Positions 43,371 to 57,064 of a stretch of 64,000 nucleotides of DNA are shown here, piece by piece. The translations under genes were made by a program, and so were the position numbers. Every line of letters starts with the position of its first letter. Positions within the stretch are counted from its first letter, which is position 1. The notes beneath the pieces were generated by a model. That model saw only the letters and a program-made list of their open reading frames with translations. It did no database searches and was not told where the DNA came from. Source of the stretch: Mesorhizobium sp. PAMC28654 (GTDB lineage Bacteria > Pseudomonadota > Alphaproteobacteria > Rhizobiales > Rhizobiaceae); NCBI RefSeq assembly GCF_020616515.1, contig NZ_CP085135.1, positions 3,720,001 to 3,784,000 of the forward strand, written 5' to 3'.

Positions 43371-45014
43371 ATGAAGAAGTTTCTGGCCTCCACCGTGGCG
43401 GCATCGGCGCTGGCGCTGATGCTTGGCATGACAAGCGTTCGCGCCGAGGACACCATTGACCCCAACGCCAAGCAGGGCGGCGCCATCACCATCACCTACA
43501 AGGACGATGTCGCGACCCTCGACCCGGCGATCGGCTATGACTGGCAGAACTGGTCGATGATCAAGAGCCTGTTCGACGGGCTGATGGACTATGAGCCGGG
43601 CACCACCAACCTGAAGCCCGATCTCGCCGAAAGCTATGACATCTCGCCCGACGGCAAGACCTTCACCTTCAAGCTGCGCCATGGGGTGAAATTCCACAAT
43701 GGCCGCGAGATGACCGCCGACGACGTGAAATATTCGCTCGACCGCGTCACCAATCCGAAGACGCAGAGCCCCGGCGCCGGCTTCTTCGGTTCGATCAAGG
43801 GCTATGACGATGTCGCCGCCGGCAAGGCGACAAGCCTCTCCGGCGTCACCGTCGTCGATCCCTATACGGTCAAGTTCGAACTGACCCGTCCCGACGCCAC
43901 CTTCCTGCATGTCATGGCCATCAACTTCTCGCATGTCGTGCCGAAGGAAGAGGTCGAGAAATACGGCGCCGATTTCGGCAAGCATCCGGTCGGCACTGGC
44001 GCCTTCAAGCTCGCCGAATGGACGCTCGGACAGCGCATCGTCTTCGAGCGCAACGCGGACTATTGGCACAAGGGCCTGCCGCATCTCGACAAGATCACCT
44101 TCGAGATCGGCCAGGAGCCGATCGTGGCGCTGCTGCGCCTGCAGAAGGGCGAGATCGACGTGCCCGGCGATGGCATTCCGCCGGCCAAGTTCCAGGAAGT
44201 CATGGCTGATCCCGAGCAGAAGGCCCGCGTCGTCGAGGGCGGCCAGCTGCACACCGGCTATGTCACCATGAACACCACTATGGCGCCCTTCGACAATGTG
44301 AAGGTGCGCCAGGCCGTCAACATGGCGATCAACAAGGCGCGCGTCGTCCAGATCATCAACAACCGCGCGGTGCCGGCCAACCAGCCGCTGCCTCCGTCGA
44401 TGCCGGGCTATGACAAGGAATTCAAGGGCTATCCCTATGACGTGGCCAAGGCCAAGGCATTGCTCGCCGAGGCCGGCCACCCCGATGGCTTCGAGACGCA
44501 GTTGTTCGTCATGAACACCGACCCCAACCCGCGCATCGCCCAGGCCATCCAACAGGATCTGGCGGCGATCGGCATCAAGGCCAGTATCCAGTCGCTGGCG
44601 CAGGCCAATGTCATTGCCGCTGGTGGCGACAAGGCCGGCGCGCCGATGATCTGGTCCGGCGGCATGGCCTGGATCGCCGACTTCCCGGATCCGTCGAACT
44701 TCTACGGCCCGATCCTCGGCTGCGCGGGCGCTGTTCCGGGTGGCTGGAACTGGTCGTGGTATTGCAACAAGGACCTTGACGCCAAGGCGGCCGAGGCCGA
44801 CGCCGTGGTCGATCCCGCCAAGGCCGGCGAGCGCGACAAGATGTGGAGCGCGATCTACGAAAAGGTGATGGCGGACGCCCCCTGGGCGCCGGTCTTCAAC
44901 GAACAGCGCTTCACCATGAAATCCGCGCGCATGGGTGGTGCCGACAACCTCTATGTCGACCCGGTCCACATCCCGATCAACTATGACAATGTGTACGTAA
45001 AAGATGTGCAATAA
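43371..45014 (+). CDS. Solute-binding protein, peptide/opine class (ami operon)
   Basis: 547 residues. Signal peptide KKFLASTVAASALALMLGMT, cut near VRAED. The SBP_bac_5 family is evident: ITYKDDVATLDPAIGYDWQN, LKPDLAESYDISPDGKTFTF, LRHGVKFHNGREMTADDVKY, VRQAVNMAINKARVVQIINN. A family for peptides, nickel or opines, but the ligand cannot be read from sequence. The gene for the amidase starts 11 bases before its stop, so amide-containing ligands are likely. AAAGGGA ribosome binding site at 43357. Confidence 0.92.
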   Translation: MKKFLASTVAASALALMLGMTSVRAEDTIDPNAKQGGAITITYKDDVATLDPAIGYDWQNWSMIKSLFDGLMDYEPGTTNLKPDLAESYDISPDGKTFTFKLRHGVKFHNGREMTADDVKYSLDRVTNPKTQSPGAGFFGSIKGYDDVAAGKATSLSGVTVVDPYTVKFELTRPDATFLHVMAINFSHVVPKEEVEKYGADFGKHPVGTGAFKLAEWTLGQRIVFERNADYWHKGLPHLDKITFEIGQEPIVALLRLQKGEIDVPGDGIPPAKFQEVMADPEQKARVVEGGQLHTGYVTMNTTMAPFDNVKVRQAVNMAINKARVVQIINNRAVPANQPLPPSMPGYDKEFKGYPYDVAKAKALLAEAGHPDGFETQLFVMNTDPNPRIAQAIQQDLAAIGIKASIQSLAQANVIAAGGDKAGAPMIWSGGMAWIADFPDPSNFYGPILGCAGAVPGGWNWSWYCNKDLDAKAAEADAVVDPAKAGERDKMWSAIYEKVMADAPWAPVFNEQRFTMKSARMGGADNLYVDPVHIPINYDNVYVKDVQ

Positions 45015-45948
45015 CTGCGATTATACCATCCACGGGCGCCATCATCATTTCGGCTGGGACAATTCCTTTGTCCCGGCCGAGAAGGTGGCGCCCGGCTCGA
45101 CCATCGAGTTCCAGTGCCTCGATTCGTCAGGCGGCCAGTTGACGCCGGACAGCACGGTCGGCGACATCGCCAAGCTCGACTTCGCTAGGATCAATCCGGT
45201 GACCGGGCCGATCTTCGTCGACGGTGCGGAGCCCGGCGATGCGCTGAAGGTGACGATCGAGATGTTCAAACCGTCCGGCTTCGGCTGGACGGCGAACATT
45301 CCGGGGTTCGGCCTGCTCGCCGACGACTTCAAGGAACCGGCGCTGAACATCTGGAAATATGACGCGGCCTCACTGGAGCCGGCTTTGTTCGGCAGACAAG
45401 GCCGCGTGCCGCTGAAGCCTTTTGCCGGCACCATCGGCAATGCGCCGGCTGAAAAGGGCCATCATTCGGTGGTGCCGCCCCGGCGTGTCGGCGGCAATCT
45501 CGACATCCGCGATCTCGCCGCCGGCACCACGCTTTACCTGCCGGTGGAAGTGGCGGGCGCGTTGTTTTCCGTCGGCGACACGCATGCCGCGCAGGGCGAC
45601 GGCGAGGTGTGCGGCACGGCGATCGAGAGCCCGATGGACGTCGTGCTCAAGCTCGACCTGGTCAAGGATGCCAGGCTGAAGACGCCGCGCTTCACCACGC
45701 CCGGACCGGTGACACGCCATCTCGACGCCAAGGGCTATGAGGTGACGACCGGTATCGGGCCGGACCTGATGTCGGGCGCCAAGGAAGCGGTCGCCCAGAT
45801 GGTCGACCTGCTTGCCGGCCGGTACCAGATCGATCCCGTCGAGGCCTATATGCTGGCTTCGGTGTGCGGCGATCTGCGCATCAGCGAGATCGTCGACATG
45901 CCGAACTGGGTCGTCTCATTCTACTTCCCGCGCTGCGTGTTTGAATGA
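45004..45948 (+). CDS. Acetamidase/formamidase family protein
   Basis: 314 residues, complete FmdA_AmdA-family protein: HHHFGWDNSFVPAEKVAPGS, IEFQCLDSSGGQLTPDSTVG, INPVTGPIFVDGAEPGDALK, HSVVPPRRVGGNLDIRDLAAGTTLYLPV, GDTHAAQGDGEVCGTAIESP and DLRISEIVDMPNWVVSFYFP. The reaction is hydrolysis of formamide or short amides to ammonia and acid in the cytoplasm. It overlaps the binding-protein gene by 11 bases, so hydrolysis and uptake are coexpressed under AmiC/AmiR-like control. Nitrogen supply is the likely benefit. Confidence 0.9.
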   Translation: MCNNCDYTIHGRHHHFGWDNSFVPAEKVAPGSTIEFQCLDSSGGQLTPDSTVGDIAKLDFARINPVTGPIFVDGAEPGDALKVTIEMFKPSGFGWTANIPGFGLLADDFKEPALNIWKYDAASLEPALFGRQGRVPLKPFAGTIGNAPAEKGHHSVVPPRRVGGNLDIRDLAAGTTLYLPVEVAGALFSVGDTHAAQGDGEVCGTAIESPMDVVLKLDLVKDARLKTPRFTTPGPVTRHLDAKGYEVTTGIGPDLMSGAKEAVAQMVDLLAGRYQIDPVEAYMLASVCGDLRISEIVDMPNWVVSFYFPRCVFE

Positions 45949-45968
45949 TTTCGCGTCAGCGCCAAGGG

Positions 45969-46126
45969 ACCCCCCTCTGTCCTGCCGGACATCTCCCCCT
46001 CAAGGGGGGAGATCGGCCGTCACCGAGGCCGGTTTCCCCCATTGCAACGCTAGGGATTGGCGAAATCCTGCGCGCAGTCCGATCTCCCCCCTTGAGGGGG
46101 AGATGGCCGGCAGGCCAGAGGGGGGC
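45969..46126. repeat. RIME-like mosaic repeat, diverged copy C
   Basis: ccccctctgtcctgccggac at the left and ggccggcaggccagaggggg at the right are complementary, and two stems ctccccctcaagggggga / ctcccccttgagggggaga lie inside. It has the same plan as the copies at 9.6 and 23.4 kb with different stem sequence. It lies inside the ami operon between amidase and ATPase genes. Confidence 0.7.
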
Positions 46127-46162
46127 GCGACGGAATAAATCCCTCGCAAGGCTGCGCACGCG

Positions 46163-47941
<1,779 letters not shown>

Positions 47942-47977
47942 GGTCCGCCAAGTGACGGCCCTGCTCTGCCTCTTTGC

Positions 47978-49564
47978 CTACCTGATCGCGTCCAGCATCT
48001 GTCTTTGCCGGTGCATCTCCAGGAAAATCCGGTAGTCGCGGTCGAAGCGCGGGCCAGAGGCCGGGTTTGACGCGCGCTCCTTGCCGCCCTGCTGCATGGC
48101 AAGACAGGCGGCGTTGAGATCGGGGAACAGCCCGGCGGCGGTGGCGGCGACCATGCCGGTGCCGAGCAGCACCGCCTCGTCGGCCAGCGGCTCGATCACC
48201 GTGCAGCCTGTGGCATCGGCATAGAGTTCCATCAACAGCGGGTTCTTGGTGTGGCCGCCGGTGACATGCAGCGTGTCGATCAAATAGCCGTTCTCGTTCA
48301 GTGCCTCCAGCACATGGCGCACGCCGAGCGCGATGCCGACGGCGGTGCGCCAGTAGAGCTTGCACAGGCTGTCGAAGGAGGCATCCAGCGTCAGCCCGCT
48401 GACCACGCCGACGGCATGCGGGTCGGCGAGCGGCGAACGGTTGCCATGGAAATCCGGCAGCACGTGCAACCTCGCGGCAAGGTTCTCACCTTCAGTGGCG
48501 CGCAACTCCGCGACGCGCCGTGCGATCTTGGCATGCATGGCGGCGTCCGGCTCGCCGCCGGCGCCGTGCCAGCGGATGATGTGGTCGAGCAGGGCGCCGG
48601 TGGCGGACTGGCCGCCTTCCGACAGCCACAGCTTCGGCAATGCCGCGCCATAGTAAGGACCCCACACGCCGGCGAAAGGCTGCGGATCGGGCGACATCGC
48701 CATGACGCAGCTCGACGTGCCGGCGATCAGCGCCAGATGCCGGCCGATGTTCTGTTCATCGCCGGCAAAACCACCGAGCACGCCAAGCGCGCCGGCATAG
48801 GCATCGATGACCCCGGCGCCGACCCGGCATTTTTCGGTCAGCCCAAGCTCCGCTGCCGCCCGCGCGGTCAGCGGCCCAATATCGGCGCCGACTGGGCTGG
48901 CCTTTTCCGGCAGGTTGCCGTGCTCGAAAAGATCGTCGAGACCGACGATGTCGAAGAAGTCCCGCCGCCATGCGGTTTCTTCATGCGCGAGATAGGTCCA
49001 TTTGGCCGTCAGCGTGCATTGCGATCTGGCGAGCGAGCCGGTCGCCTGCCAGGTGAGGAAGTCTGCGAGGTCGAATAGGTAGCCGGCTTCATTCCACGTT
49101 TCCGGCAGGTTTCGCTTCAGCCACATCAGCTTCGGCGTCGCCATTTCCGGCGACATGACGCCGCCGATATAATCGAGCACGGCGTGGCCGCTTGTCGTGC
49201 ATTCGTCGGCCTCGGCAATGGCACGATGGTCAAGCCAGACGATGGTGTCCCAGCGCCTGTCGCCGGTGACGGACACGCTGAGCTGGCCGCCTTGCCGGTC
49301 ACGCACGACCAGCGAGCAGGTGGCGTCGAATGAGATGCCGACGACATCCTCGGCGGCGACGCCTGCCTTGGCCCGGGCAGCACGCGCGGCGGTACAGACC
49401 GCCGACCAGATATCGCGAGAATCATGCTCGGCGTGATCCGGCTTTGGCTGGTTCATGGCGATCGGATGTTCGGCGCGGCCGAGCAAGGTGCCAGTTGTAT
49501 CGAGAATGCCCGCGCGGGCGCTCCCGGTGCCGACATCGACCGCGCAAACGAACTGTTTCGTCAA
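47978..49564 (-). CDS. FGGY-family carbohydrate kinase (ribulokinase-like)
   Basis: 528 residues. N-terminal FGGY domain: AVDVGTGSARAGILDTTGTL, HDSRDIWSAVCTAAR, ISFDATCSLVV; C-terminal domain with SEGGQSATGALLDHIIRWH, LHVTGGHTKNPLLMELYADA and DEAVLLGTGMVAATAA. The sequence is of the YgcE/D-ribulokinase type rather than xylulokinase. It is the last gene of the polyol operon, overlapping the HAD gene by four bases. It would phosphorylate the ketose made by SmoS or MtlK (D-fructose, D-xylulose or D-ribulose); which one is not decided by sequence. Confidence 0.88.
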   Translation of the reverse strand: MTKQFVCAVDVGTGSARAGILDTTGTLLGRAEHPIAMNQPKPDHAEHDSRDIWSAVCTAARAARAKAGVAAEDVVGISFDATCSLVVRDRQGGQLSVSVTGDRRWDTIVWLDHRAIAEADECTTSGHAVLDYIGGVMSPEMATPKLMWLKRNLPETWNEAGYLFDLADFLTWQATGSLARSQCTLTAKWTYLAHEETAWRRDFFDIVGLDDLFEHGNLPEKASPVGADIGPLTARAAAELGLTEKCRVGAGVIDAYAGALGVLGGFAGDEQNIGRHLALIAGTSSCVMAMSPDPQPFAGVWGPYYGAALPKLWLSEGGQSATGALLDHIIRWHGAGGEPDAAMHAKIARRVAELRATEGENLAARLHVLPDFHGNRSPLADPHAVGVVSGLTLDASFDSLCKLYWRTAVGIALGVRHVLEALNENGYLIDTLHVTGGHTKNPLLMELYADATGCTVIEPLADEAVLLGTGMVAATAAGLFPDLNAACLAMQQGGKERASNPASGPRFDRDYRIFLEMHRQRQMLDAIR

Positions 49565-50244
49565 GATGCTCTAACTCTCGCTCCCAGGCCTGCAATGATA
49601 TCGGGCAATTGCAGCATGTCAGCGAATATAAAGTCCGGTTGCATCGACGCAAGCCGTGCTTTGAGCGCCGGGTTGCCGGCATGCGAGCCGCCGGTGAAGG
49701 CGAAGACGTGCATACTTGCGGCCCGCGCCGCCTCGACACCCGCCGGACTGTCCTCGATGACGAGGCAGTTTTCAGGTTTGACCCCCATGGCCGTGGCGGC
49801 GTGAAGGAAGAGATCCGGGGCCGGCTTGCCCCGCGTCACCATGGCGGCGCTGAACAGGTGTGGTTCCAGCAGGCCGAGCAGCCCCGTGACGTCAAGCGCA
49901 TAGCGGATGCGGTCGAGCGTGCCTGAAGAGGCAACGCAACGAGGCACGGAGAGCTTCGGCAGCATCTCGCTGACGCCAGCCACCGGCTTCAGCTCCTCGC
50001 GAAACCTGCGCATCAGCTCGACGCGCATCTCGGTCAGCTGCGTGTCGGTGATATCAAGCCCGAAGTCGCGGCCGAGGATCTCTCGGACGCTCTTCATGCT
50101 CTTGCCGAGGAAATGCTCGTAGGCGGTATCCTCGTCCATGGTGCCGCCGGCTAGCTTGATCATGCCGAGCAGGGCGGAGACGGAGAGCCCTTCGCTGTCC
50201 ACCAGCACGCCGTCGCAGTCGAAGATGACCAGTTCGGGCGCCAT
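49561..50244 (-). CDS. HAD-family hydrolase (polyol operon)
   Basis: 227 residues, subfamily IA with helical cap. Nucleophile aspartates in IFDCDGVLVDSEGLS, Thr/Ser motif in CVASSGTLDRIRYAL, lysine in TRGKPAPDLFLHAATAMG and acidic motif CLVIEDSPAGVEAARAA. Looks like a beta-phosphoglucomutase-like or sugar-phosphate phosphatase. Located between mtlK (15 bases) and the kinase gene (4-base overlap), it presumably acts on a phosphorylated sugar in the pathway. Confidence 0.88.
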   Translation of the reverse strand: MAPELVIFDCDGVLVDSEGLSVSALLGMIKLAGGTMDEDTAYEHFLGKSMKSVREILGRDFGLDITDTQLTEMRVELMRRFREELKPVAGVSEMLPKLSVPRCVASSGTLDRIRYALDVTGLLGLLEPHLFSAAMVTRGKPAPDLFLHAATAMGVKPENCLVIEDSPAGVEAARAASMHVFAFTGGSHAGNPALKARLASMQPDFIFADMLQLPDIIAGLGARVRAS

Positions 50245-50259
50245 GGCCTGGAATGGTTC

Positions 50260-51738
50260 TCAGAGCTGGCCGGCGAGATAACGCGTCAGCGTGGCGCGGG
50301 CGCCGTTCGACCAAAGGACGCCGAGCGCATGGGCGAAGGCTTGCGCGAAGGCTGTCGAGCGGCCGACGTCGCCATAAATGTCCTCCATGGCAAGCCACGC
50401 GGCCGGCGTATCCTTCGCCGCTTTTGCCGTAGCCTGCAGCCGGTCCCAGCTCGGGTCGTTGGGTTCGATGATGGCGCCGCTATCCGTCGTGCCGAAGCAG
50501 TAGCGGCACCACAACGCTGATTCCAGCGCCAGGCCGGCGACGCCTTTTCCCGCCTTCAGCCTGTCGGCGATGGTCGGGATGATGAACTTCGGCTGGCGGT
50601 TGGAACCGTCGAGGCACAGCCGGCGCACAGTGTCGCCGATCTTGGGATTGGAGAACCGGCTTTCGATCAGCTGGTAGTACTCCTCCAGAACGGTGTCCGG
50701 CACCGGCGGCACGGTCGGGATGATTTCCTCCCGCTCGAGCTTGGCCAGGAAGCCGCTGACCAGCGGTTCCTGCATCGCCTCGTGGACGAAGTGGATGTCC
50801 ATCAGACCGGCGGGATAGGCGATGGTCGCGTGGCCGCCATTGAGGATGCGGATCTTCATCAGCTCGTAAGGCGCGACATTCTTGACGAACTGCACCCCGA
50901 CCTTCTCCAGCGCCGGTCGCCCTGCGGTGAAATGGTCTTCCAGCACCCATTGCCGGAAGGGCTCGCAGAAGACCGGCCAGTTGTCCTCCAGCCCGAAATC
51001 CGCGGCCAGTATGCCGCGCTCGCGGTCAGTGGTCGCCGGTGTGATACGGTCGACCATGCCATTGGGAAAGGCGACCTTGTCGCTGACCCATTTCGCCAGA
51101 TCCCCATCGATCAGCCAGGCAAGGCCGATGACGCCGGCGGATGTGACGTGGCCGTTGTGGGGAATGTTGTCGCACGACATCACGGTGAACGGCACGGTGC
51201 CTTCGTCGCGACGGCGCACCAACCCGGCGAGGATGATGCCGAACACCGTCTTCGGCGTCGCCCCTGGCTGCGCGTCCGCGACGATATCGGGATGGGTCGG
51301 GTTGAAAACGCCGGAGGCCGGGTCGATGAAATAGCCGCCCTCGGTGATGGTCAGCGAGACGATCTTGATCGCCGGATCGGCAAGGCGTTCGATGATCGCC
51401 GATGCATCGCCAGGCGTCAGGAAATCGATCATCGCGCCGGTAACACGGGCGCTCATATGGCCGCTATCCTGCTCGACCACGGTGGTCAGCCAATCCTGCT
51501 CTTCCAGCTTGACGCGACCGATCTTCTCGCCCTCGAAGACACCGGCGCCGATCAGCGCCCAATCGTGGCCGATGCCTGAATTGAACAGATCGTCGAGATA
51601 GACAGCCTGGTGCGAGCGATGGAAATTGCCGACGCCGAAATGCACGATGCCGGCCTTCAACGCGGAGCGGTCGTATTTCGGACCAGCGACCTTGGCGGGT
51701 AGCCTGGAGAGATTGGAGGAGGAGAGTTTCACGGTCAT
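50260..51738 (-). CDS. mtlK: Mannitol 2-dehydrogenase family protein
   Basis: 492 residues from ATG 51738. Long-chain polyol dehydrogenase: IVHFGVGNFHRSHQAVYLDD, NAD-binding region ALIGAGVFEGEKI, SLTITEGGYFIDP, VMSCDNIPHNGHV, and the catalytic lysine motif FVKNVAPYELMKIRILNGGH (K-x4-N-x2-H). It oxidises D-mannitol (or D-arabitol) to D-fructose (D-xylulose). Followed by the HAD and kinase genes and preceded by smoS, as in the rhizobial smoEFGKS-mtlK operon. Confidence 0.93.
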   Translation of the reverse strand: MTVKLSSSNLSRLPAKVAGPKYDRSALKAGIVHFGVGNFHRSHQAVYLDDLFNSGIGHDWALIGAGVFEGEKIGRVKLEEQDWLTTVVEQDSGHMSARVTGAMIDFLTPGDASAIIERLADPAIKIVSLTITEGGYFIDPASGVFNPTHPDIVADAQPGATPKTVFGIILAGLVRRRDEGTVPFTVMSCDNIPHNGHVTSAGVIGLAWLIDGDLAKWVSDKVAFPNGMVDRITPATTDRERGILAADFGLEDNWPVFCEPFRQWVLEDHFTAGRPALEKVGVQFVKNVAPYELMKIRILNGGHATIAYPAGLMDIHFVHEAMQEPLVSGFLAKLEREEIIPTVPPVPDTVLEEYYQLIESRFSNPKIGDTVRRLCLDGSNRQPKFIIPTIADRLKAGKGVAGLALESALWCRYCFGTTDSGAIIEPNDPSWDRLQATAKAAKDTPAAWLAMEDIYGDVGRSTAFAQAFAHALGVLWSNGARATLTRYLAGQL

Positions 51739-51836
51739 CTGCTTTACCCTTTTGGCCGGGCTACGGCCTTCGTTCATGGGAACAAGGTCGGGGCGCCACA
51801 CCTTCCAAGGTCAGTGCGGCCTTTCATTTTGATAGC

Positions 51837-51874
51837 GGCCTCTGCTCCTCGCGGAGGAACGGAGAACAGAGGCC
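51837..51874 (-). promoter_or_regulatory. Intercistronic hairpin between smoS and mtlK
   Basis: GGCCTCTG and CAGAGGCC, perfect 8-base arms, with an inner CTCCTC/GAGGAA pair. It lies between two operon genes, so it is probably an mRNA stability element and not a terminator. Confidence 0.45.
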
Positions 51875-51881
51875 ATCCCCC

Positions 51882-52648
51882 TCAGCTCATCCACTGGCCG
51901 CCATCAACATTGTAGGTCTGGGCGACGATGTATTCGGCGTCCTCGCTGGCGAGAAAAACCGCCATGCCTGTGAGGTCCCGCGCCGTGCCCATGCGGCCGT
52001 AAGGCACCGCCTCGCCGACAAGCTTTTTCTTCTCGCCCCTGGGCCGGTTCTCGTATTTGGCGAACAGGGAATCGACGTGATCCCAGTGTTCGCCATCGAC
52101 CACGCCCGGCGCGATGGCGTTGACGTTGATGCGATGCTTGATCAGGTCGAGCCCCGCCGACTGAGTGAGCGAGATGACGGCGGCCTTGGTGGCGCAATAG
52201 ACCCCGACCAGCGCCTCGCCACGCCGTCCGGCCTGGCTTGCCATGTTGATGATCCTGCCGCCCTTGCCCCGCGCGATCATCGAGCGGCTTGCCGCCTGCA
52301 GCATGAACAGCGTGCCGGCGACATTGACGGAGAACAACTTGTCGTAGCTTGCCTTGGTGATCTCGACGATCGGCGCCAGATCGAACAGGGCGGCATTGTT
52401 GATCAATATATCCAGCCCACCGGTCTTTTCCTCGACAGCCTTTACCGCCGCCTCGATCGAAGCCAAGTCTGTGACATCGAGTTTCACGGCGTAGGCCTTG
52501 TCGCCGATCTCGGCGGCAGTCTTCTCGGCAGCTTCCAGATTGATGTCGGCAATGGCGACAATGGCGCCTTCACGGACATAGCATTCGGCGAAGGCCCTGC
52601 CGATCCCGCGTGCCGATCCCGTGACCAGCGCCGATTTGCCCTTCAGCC

Positions 52649-52652
<4 letters not shown>
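51882..52652 (-). CDS. smoS: Sorbitol dehydrogenase, SDR family
   Basis: 256 residues. NAD motif [20 protein letters not shown] in [13 protein letters not shown], catalytic Ser in [15 protein letters not shown] and YCATK (YxxxK). The ending NVDGGQWMS is characteristic of SmoS/galactitol-type polyol dehydrogenases. It oxidises D-sorbitol to D-fructose, and probably related polyols. Overlaps the ATPase gene by four bases. Confidence 0.9.
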
Positions 52653-53653
<1,001 letters not shown>

Positions 53654-53701
53654 GGTTTCCTCCCCGAGGGGTTATTGTCCGTCGTCTTTTTGCTCGTAGC
53701 G

Positions 53702-54526
53702 TTACTTCACGGCGCCAAATGTCAGGCCGCGCACCAGCTGCTTCTGGCTGAACCAGCCCATGATCAGGATCGGGGCGATGGCCAGCGTCGAGGCCGCCGA
53801 AAGCTTGGCCCAGAACAACCCCTGAGGGCTGGAGAACGAACTGATGAAGGCGGTGAGCGGAGCGGCATCGGTGGTGGTCAGCCGGATCGTCCAGAACGCC
53901 TCGTTCCAGGCCAGGATGATGTTGAGCAGCATGGTCGAGGCGATGCCGGGCACCGCCATCGGCGTCAGCACATAGATGATCTCGTTCCACAGTGATGCGC
54001 CGTCCATGCGTGCCGCTTCCAAAATCTCGCCGGGGATTTCGCGGAAGTAGGTGTAGAGCATCCACACCACGATCGGCAGGTTGATCAGCATCAGCATGAT
54101 CATCAGGCCGATGCGGGAATCCAGCAGTCCGAGGTTGCGGAAGATCAGGTAGATCGGGAACAGCACGGCGACCGCCGGCATCATCTTGGTGGACAGCATC
54201 CACATCAGGATGTCCTTGGTCCGCTTGGTCGGCGAGAACGCCATCGACCATGCCGCCGGTATCGCGACCAGCAAGGCAATGATGGTCGAGCCGACCGAGA
54301 GGATCACCGAGTTGAGGAAGAACTTGAAGTAGCCGCTTTGCGCCTGGACCTCGGAATAGCTCTCGAACGTCCCCGACGGGATCAGGCTGAAGCCCTGGAT
54401 GGCCTCCTGCTCCGACTTGAACGAGGTGATGATCGTATAGAGGATCGGGAAGAAGATCAGCAGCGCGACGATCCAGGCGGCCGCGGTCGCAATCGTCTTG
54501 TGTTGGGTGGTGACGGAGCGTGCCAT
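53702..54526 (-). CDS. smoG: Polyol ABC transporter permease
   Basis: 274 residues from ATG 54526. MalG-type with six helices; the EAA loop reads IPGEILEAARMDGASLWNEIIYVLTPMAVPGI. Opening helix TAAAWIVALLIFFPILYTII, periplasmic SGYFKFFLNSVILSVGSTII. It pairs with SmoF as the membrane channel. Eleven bases separate it from smoF. Confidence 0.93.
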   Translation of the reverse strand: MARSVTTQHKTIATAAAWIVALLIFFPILYTIITSFKSEQEAIQGFSLIPSGTFESYSEVQAQSGYFKFFLNSVILSVGSTIIALLVAIPAAWSMAFSPTKRTKDILMWMLSTKMMPAVAVLFPIYLIFRNLGLLDSRIGLMIMLMLINLPIVVWMLYTYFREIPGEILEAARMDGASLWNEIIYVLTPMAVPGIASTMLLNIILAWNEAFWTIRLTTTDAAPLTAFISSFSSPQGLFWAKLSAASTLAIAPILIMGWFSQKQLVRGLTFGAVK

Positions 54527-54537
54527 GATTTCCTCCC

Positions 54538-55410
54538 TTACTTGTCCAGGTTCTTGCCGACGGCGCGCATGGCGAAGAAGGCGACGATGTTGGCGAGGAT
54601 GACGGCGATGATGCCGCCGGCGGATGCCTGGCCGATTTTGAACTCCAGCAAGGCCTTCTGGTAGACGAGGAAGGGCAGGTTGGTGGAGGCGTAACCCGGG
54701 CCACCATTGGTGGTGACGAGGATTTCTGCGTAGACCGACAGAAGGAAGATCGTCTGGATCAGGATGACGACGGTAATGGCGCGCGACATGTGCGGCAGCG
54801 TCAGATAGATGAAGCGGCTGACAAAGCCGGCGCCATCCATCTCGGCGGCCTCCTTCTGCTCGCCGTCGAGCGACTGGAGGGCGGTCAGAAGGATCAGCGT
54901 CGCGAACGGCAGCCACTGCCAGGCGACGATGATGATGATCGCGGTGAGCGGATACTGCCCGAACCAGTCGATCGGCTGAGCCCCGAAGAAGCGCGCAATA
55001 TCGGCAAAGACGCCGTATTGCGGGTGCATGATCATGTTCTTCCAGACCAATGCGGCCACCGGCGGCATGACGAAGAACGGCGAGATGACGAGGATGCGCA
55101 CGATCCCCTGTCCCCAGATCGGCTGATCAAGCAGCAGCGCCAGCAGGGTGCCACCGATCACCGTGATCAGTAGCACGCTGACGACGATGGTGAGCGTGTT
55201 GAGGATCGACTGCAGGAACGCCGGGTTGGAGTAGAAAAGCGCGTAGTTGGAGAAGCCAACGAAGCCGTCACGGATCGGGTTCAGCGGATTGTACTGCTGG
55301 AAGGAGAACCACAGCGTGAATGCAAGCGGAACAACCATCCAGACCAGAAGCAGCACGACGGATGGCGCCATCATGAAACGGGCAAGCGAACGGGTCTGCT
55401 GAGTAGCCAT
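54538..55410 (-). CDS. smoF: Polyol ABC transporter permease
   Basis: 290 residues from ATG 55410 with GAAGGG upstream. MalF-type without the large N-terminal domain. Helix MAPSVVLLLVWMVVPLAFTLW, then WFSFQQYNPLNPIRDGFVGFSNY, and EAA loop EQKEAAEMDGAGFVSRFIYLTLPHMSRAI. Second gene of the operon after smoE, from which it is separated by a strong hairpin. Confidence 0.93.
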   Translation of the reverse strand: MATQQTRSLARFMMAPSVVLLLVWMVVPLAFTLWFSFQQYNPLNPIRDGFVGFSNYALFYSNPAFLQSILNTLTIVVSVLLITVIGGTLLALLLDQPIWGQGIVRILVISPFFVMPPVAALVWKNMIMHPQYGVFADIARFFGAQPIDWFGQYPLTAIIIIVAWQWLPFATLILLTALQSLDGEQKEAAEMDGAGFVSRFIYLTLPHMSRAITVVILIQTIFLLSVYAEILVTTNGGPGYASTNLPFLVYQKALLEFKIGQASAGGIIAVILANIVAFFAMRAVGKNLDK

Positions 55411-55456
55411 GACGGTCACCCTTCAAGGTCAGACTGAATTTTCTGAGTTGTAAAAG

Positions 55457-55486
55457 CGGCCGCCCGAACTGGGACTCGGGCGGCCG
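55457..55486 (-). promoter_or_regulatory. Strong hairpin after smoE (partial attenuator)
   Basis: CGGCCGCCCGA and TCGGGCGGCCG form a perfect 11-base stem, followed in the transcript by CUUUUA. It lies between the binding-protein gene and the first permease gene, where such hairpins stabilise the binding-protein mRNA and reduce read-through. Confidence 0.6.
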
Positions 55487-55531
55487 TTGCCGGTCATGAT
55501 ATGCGACCGGCATTCGGCACCGGGAGGAGCC

Positions 55532-56842
<1,311 letters not shown>

Positions 56843-56884
56843 CAAATTCCTCCCATGGACCAAGATGAGCATTTGCCTTGGCTT

Positions 56885-56898
56885 TGAGCAATTACTCA
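56885..56898 (-). promoter_or_regulatory. Candidate operator upstream of smoE
   Basis: TGAGCAATTACTCA, near-perfect dyad about 43 bases upstream of the smoE ATG. Its core GCAATT is shared with a duplicated GCAATTGCC in front of the SorC-family gene at 59.3 kb, which suggests that the SorC-type protein binds both. Confidence 0.45.
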
Positions 56899-57064
56899 CC
56901 TGCCATGAATTATGTCAAGCCGGATTCGATGCTGCAGCGCAGCACGCAGCGTCGAACAAAGGACGGTAGAAGGACAGGATGATGCGAGTTCGTCCCGTTA
57001 CAGAACGGCAAGGAATGATCGTGCGGGCTTGCCGGACCAAAGCTGGCCGGCCGAAGGCAACTTG

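Noticed and set aside
42289..45011. Long minus-strand frames across the ami transporter genes
   Set aside because: Shadows of the permease and binding-protein genes; composition (many H, D, R) is that of a complementary frame.
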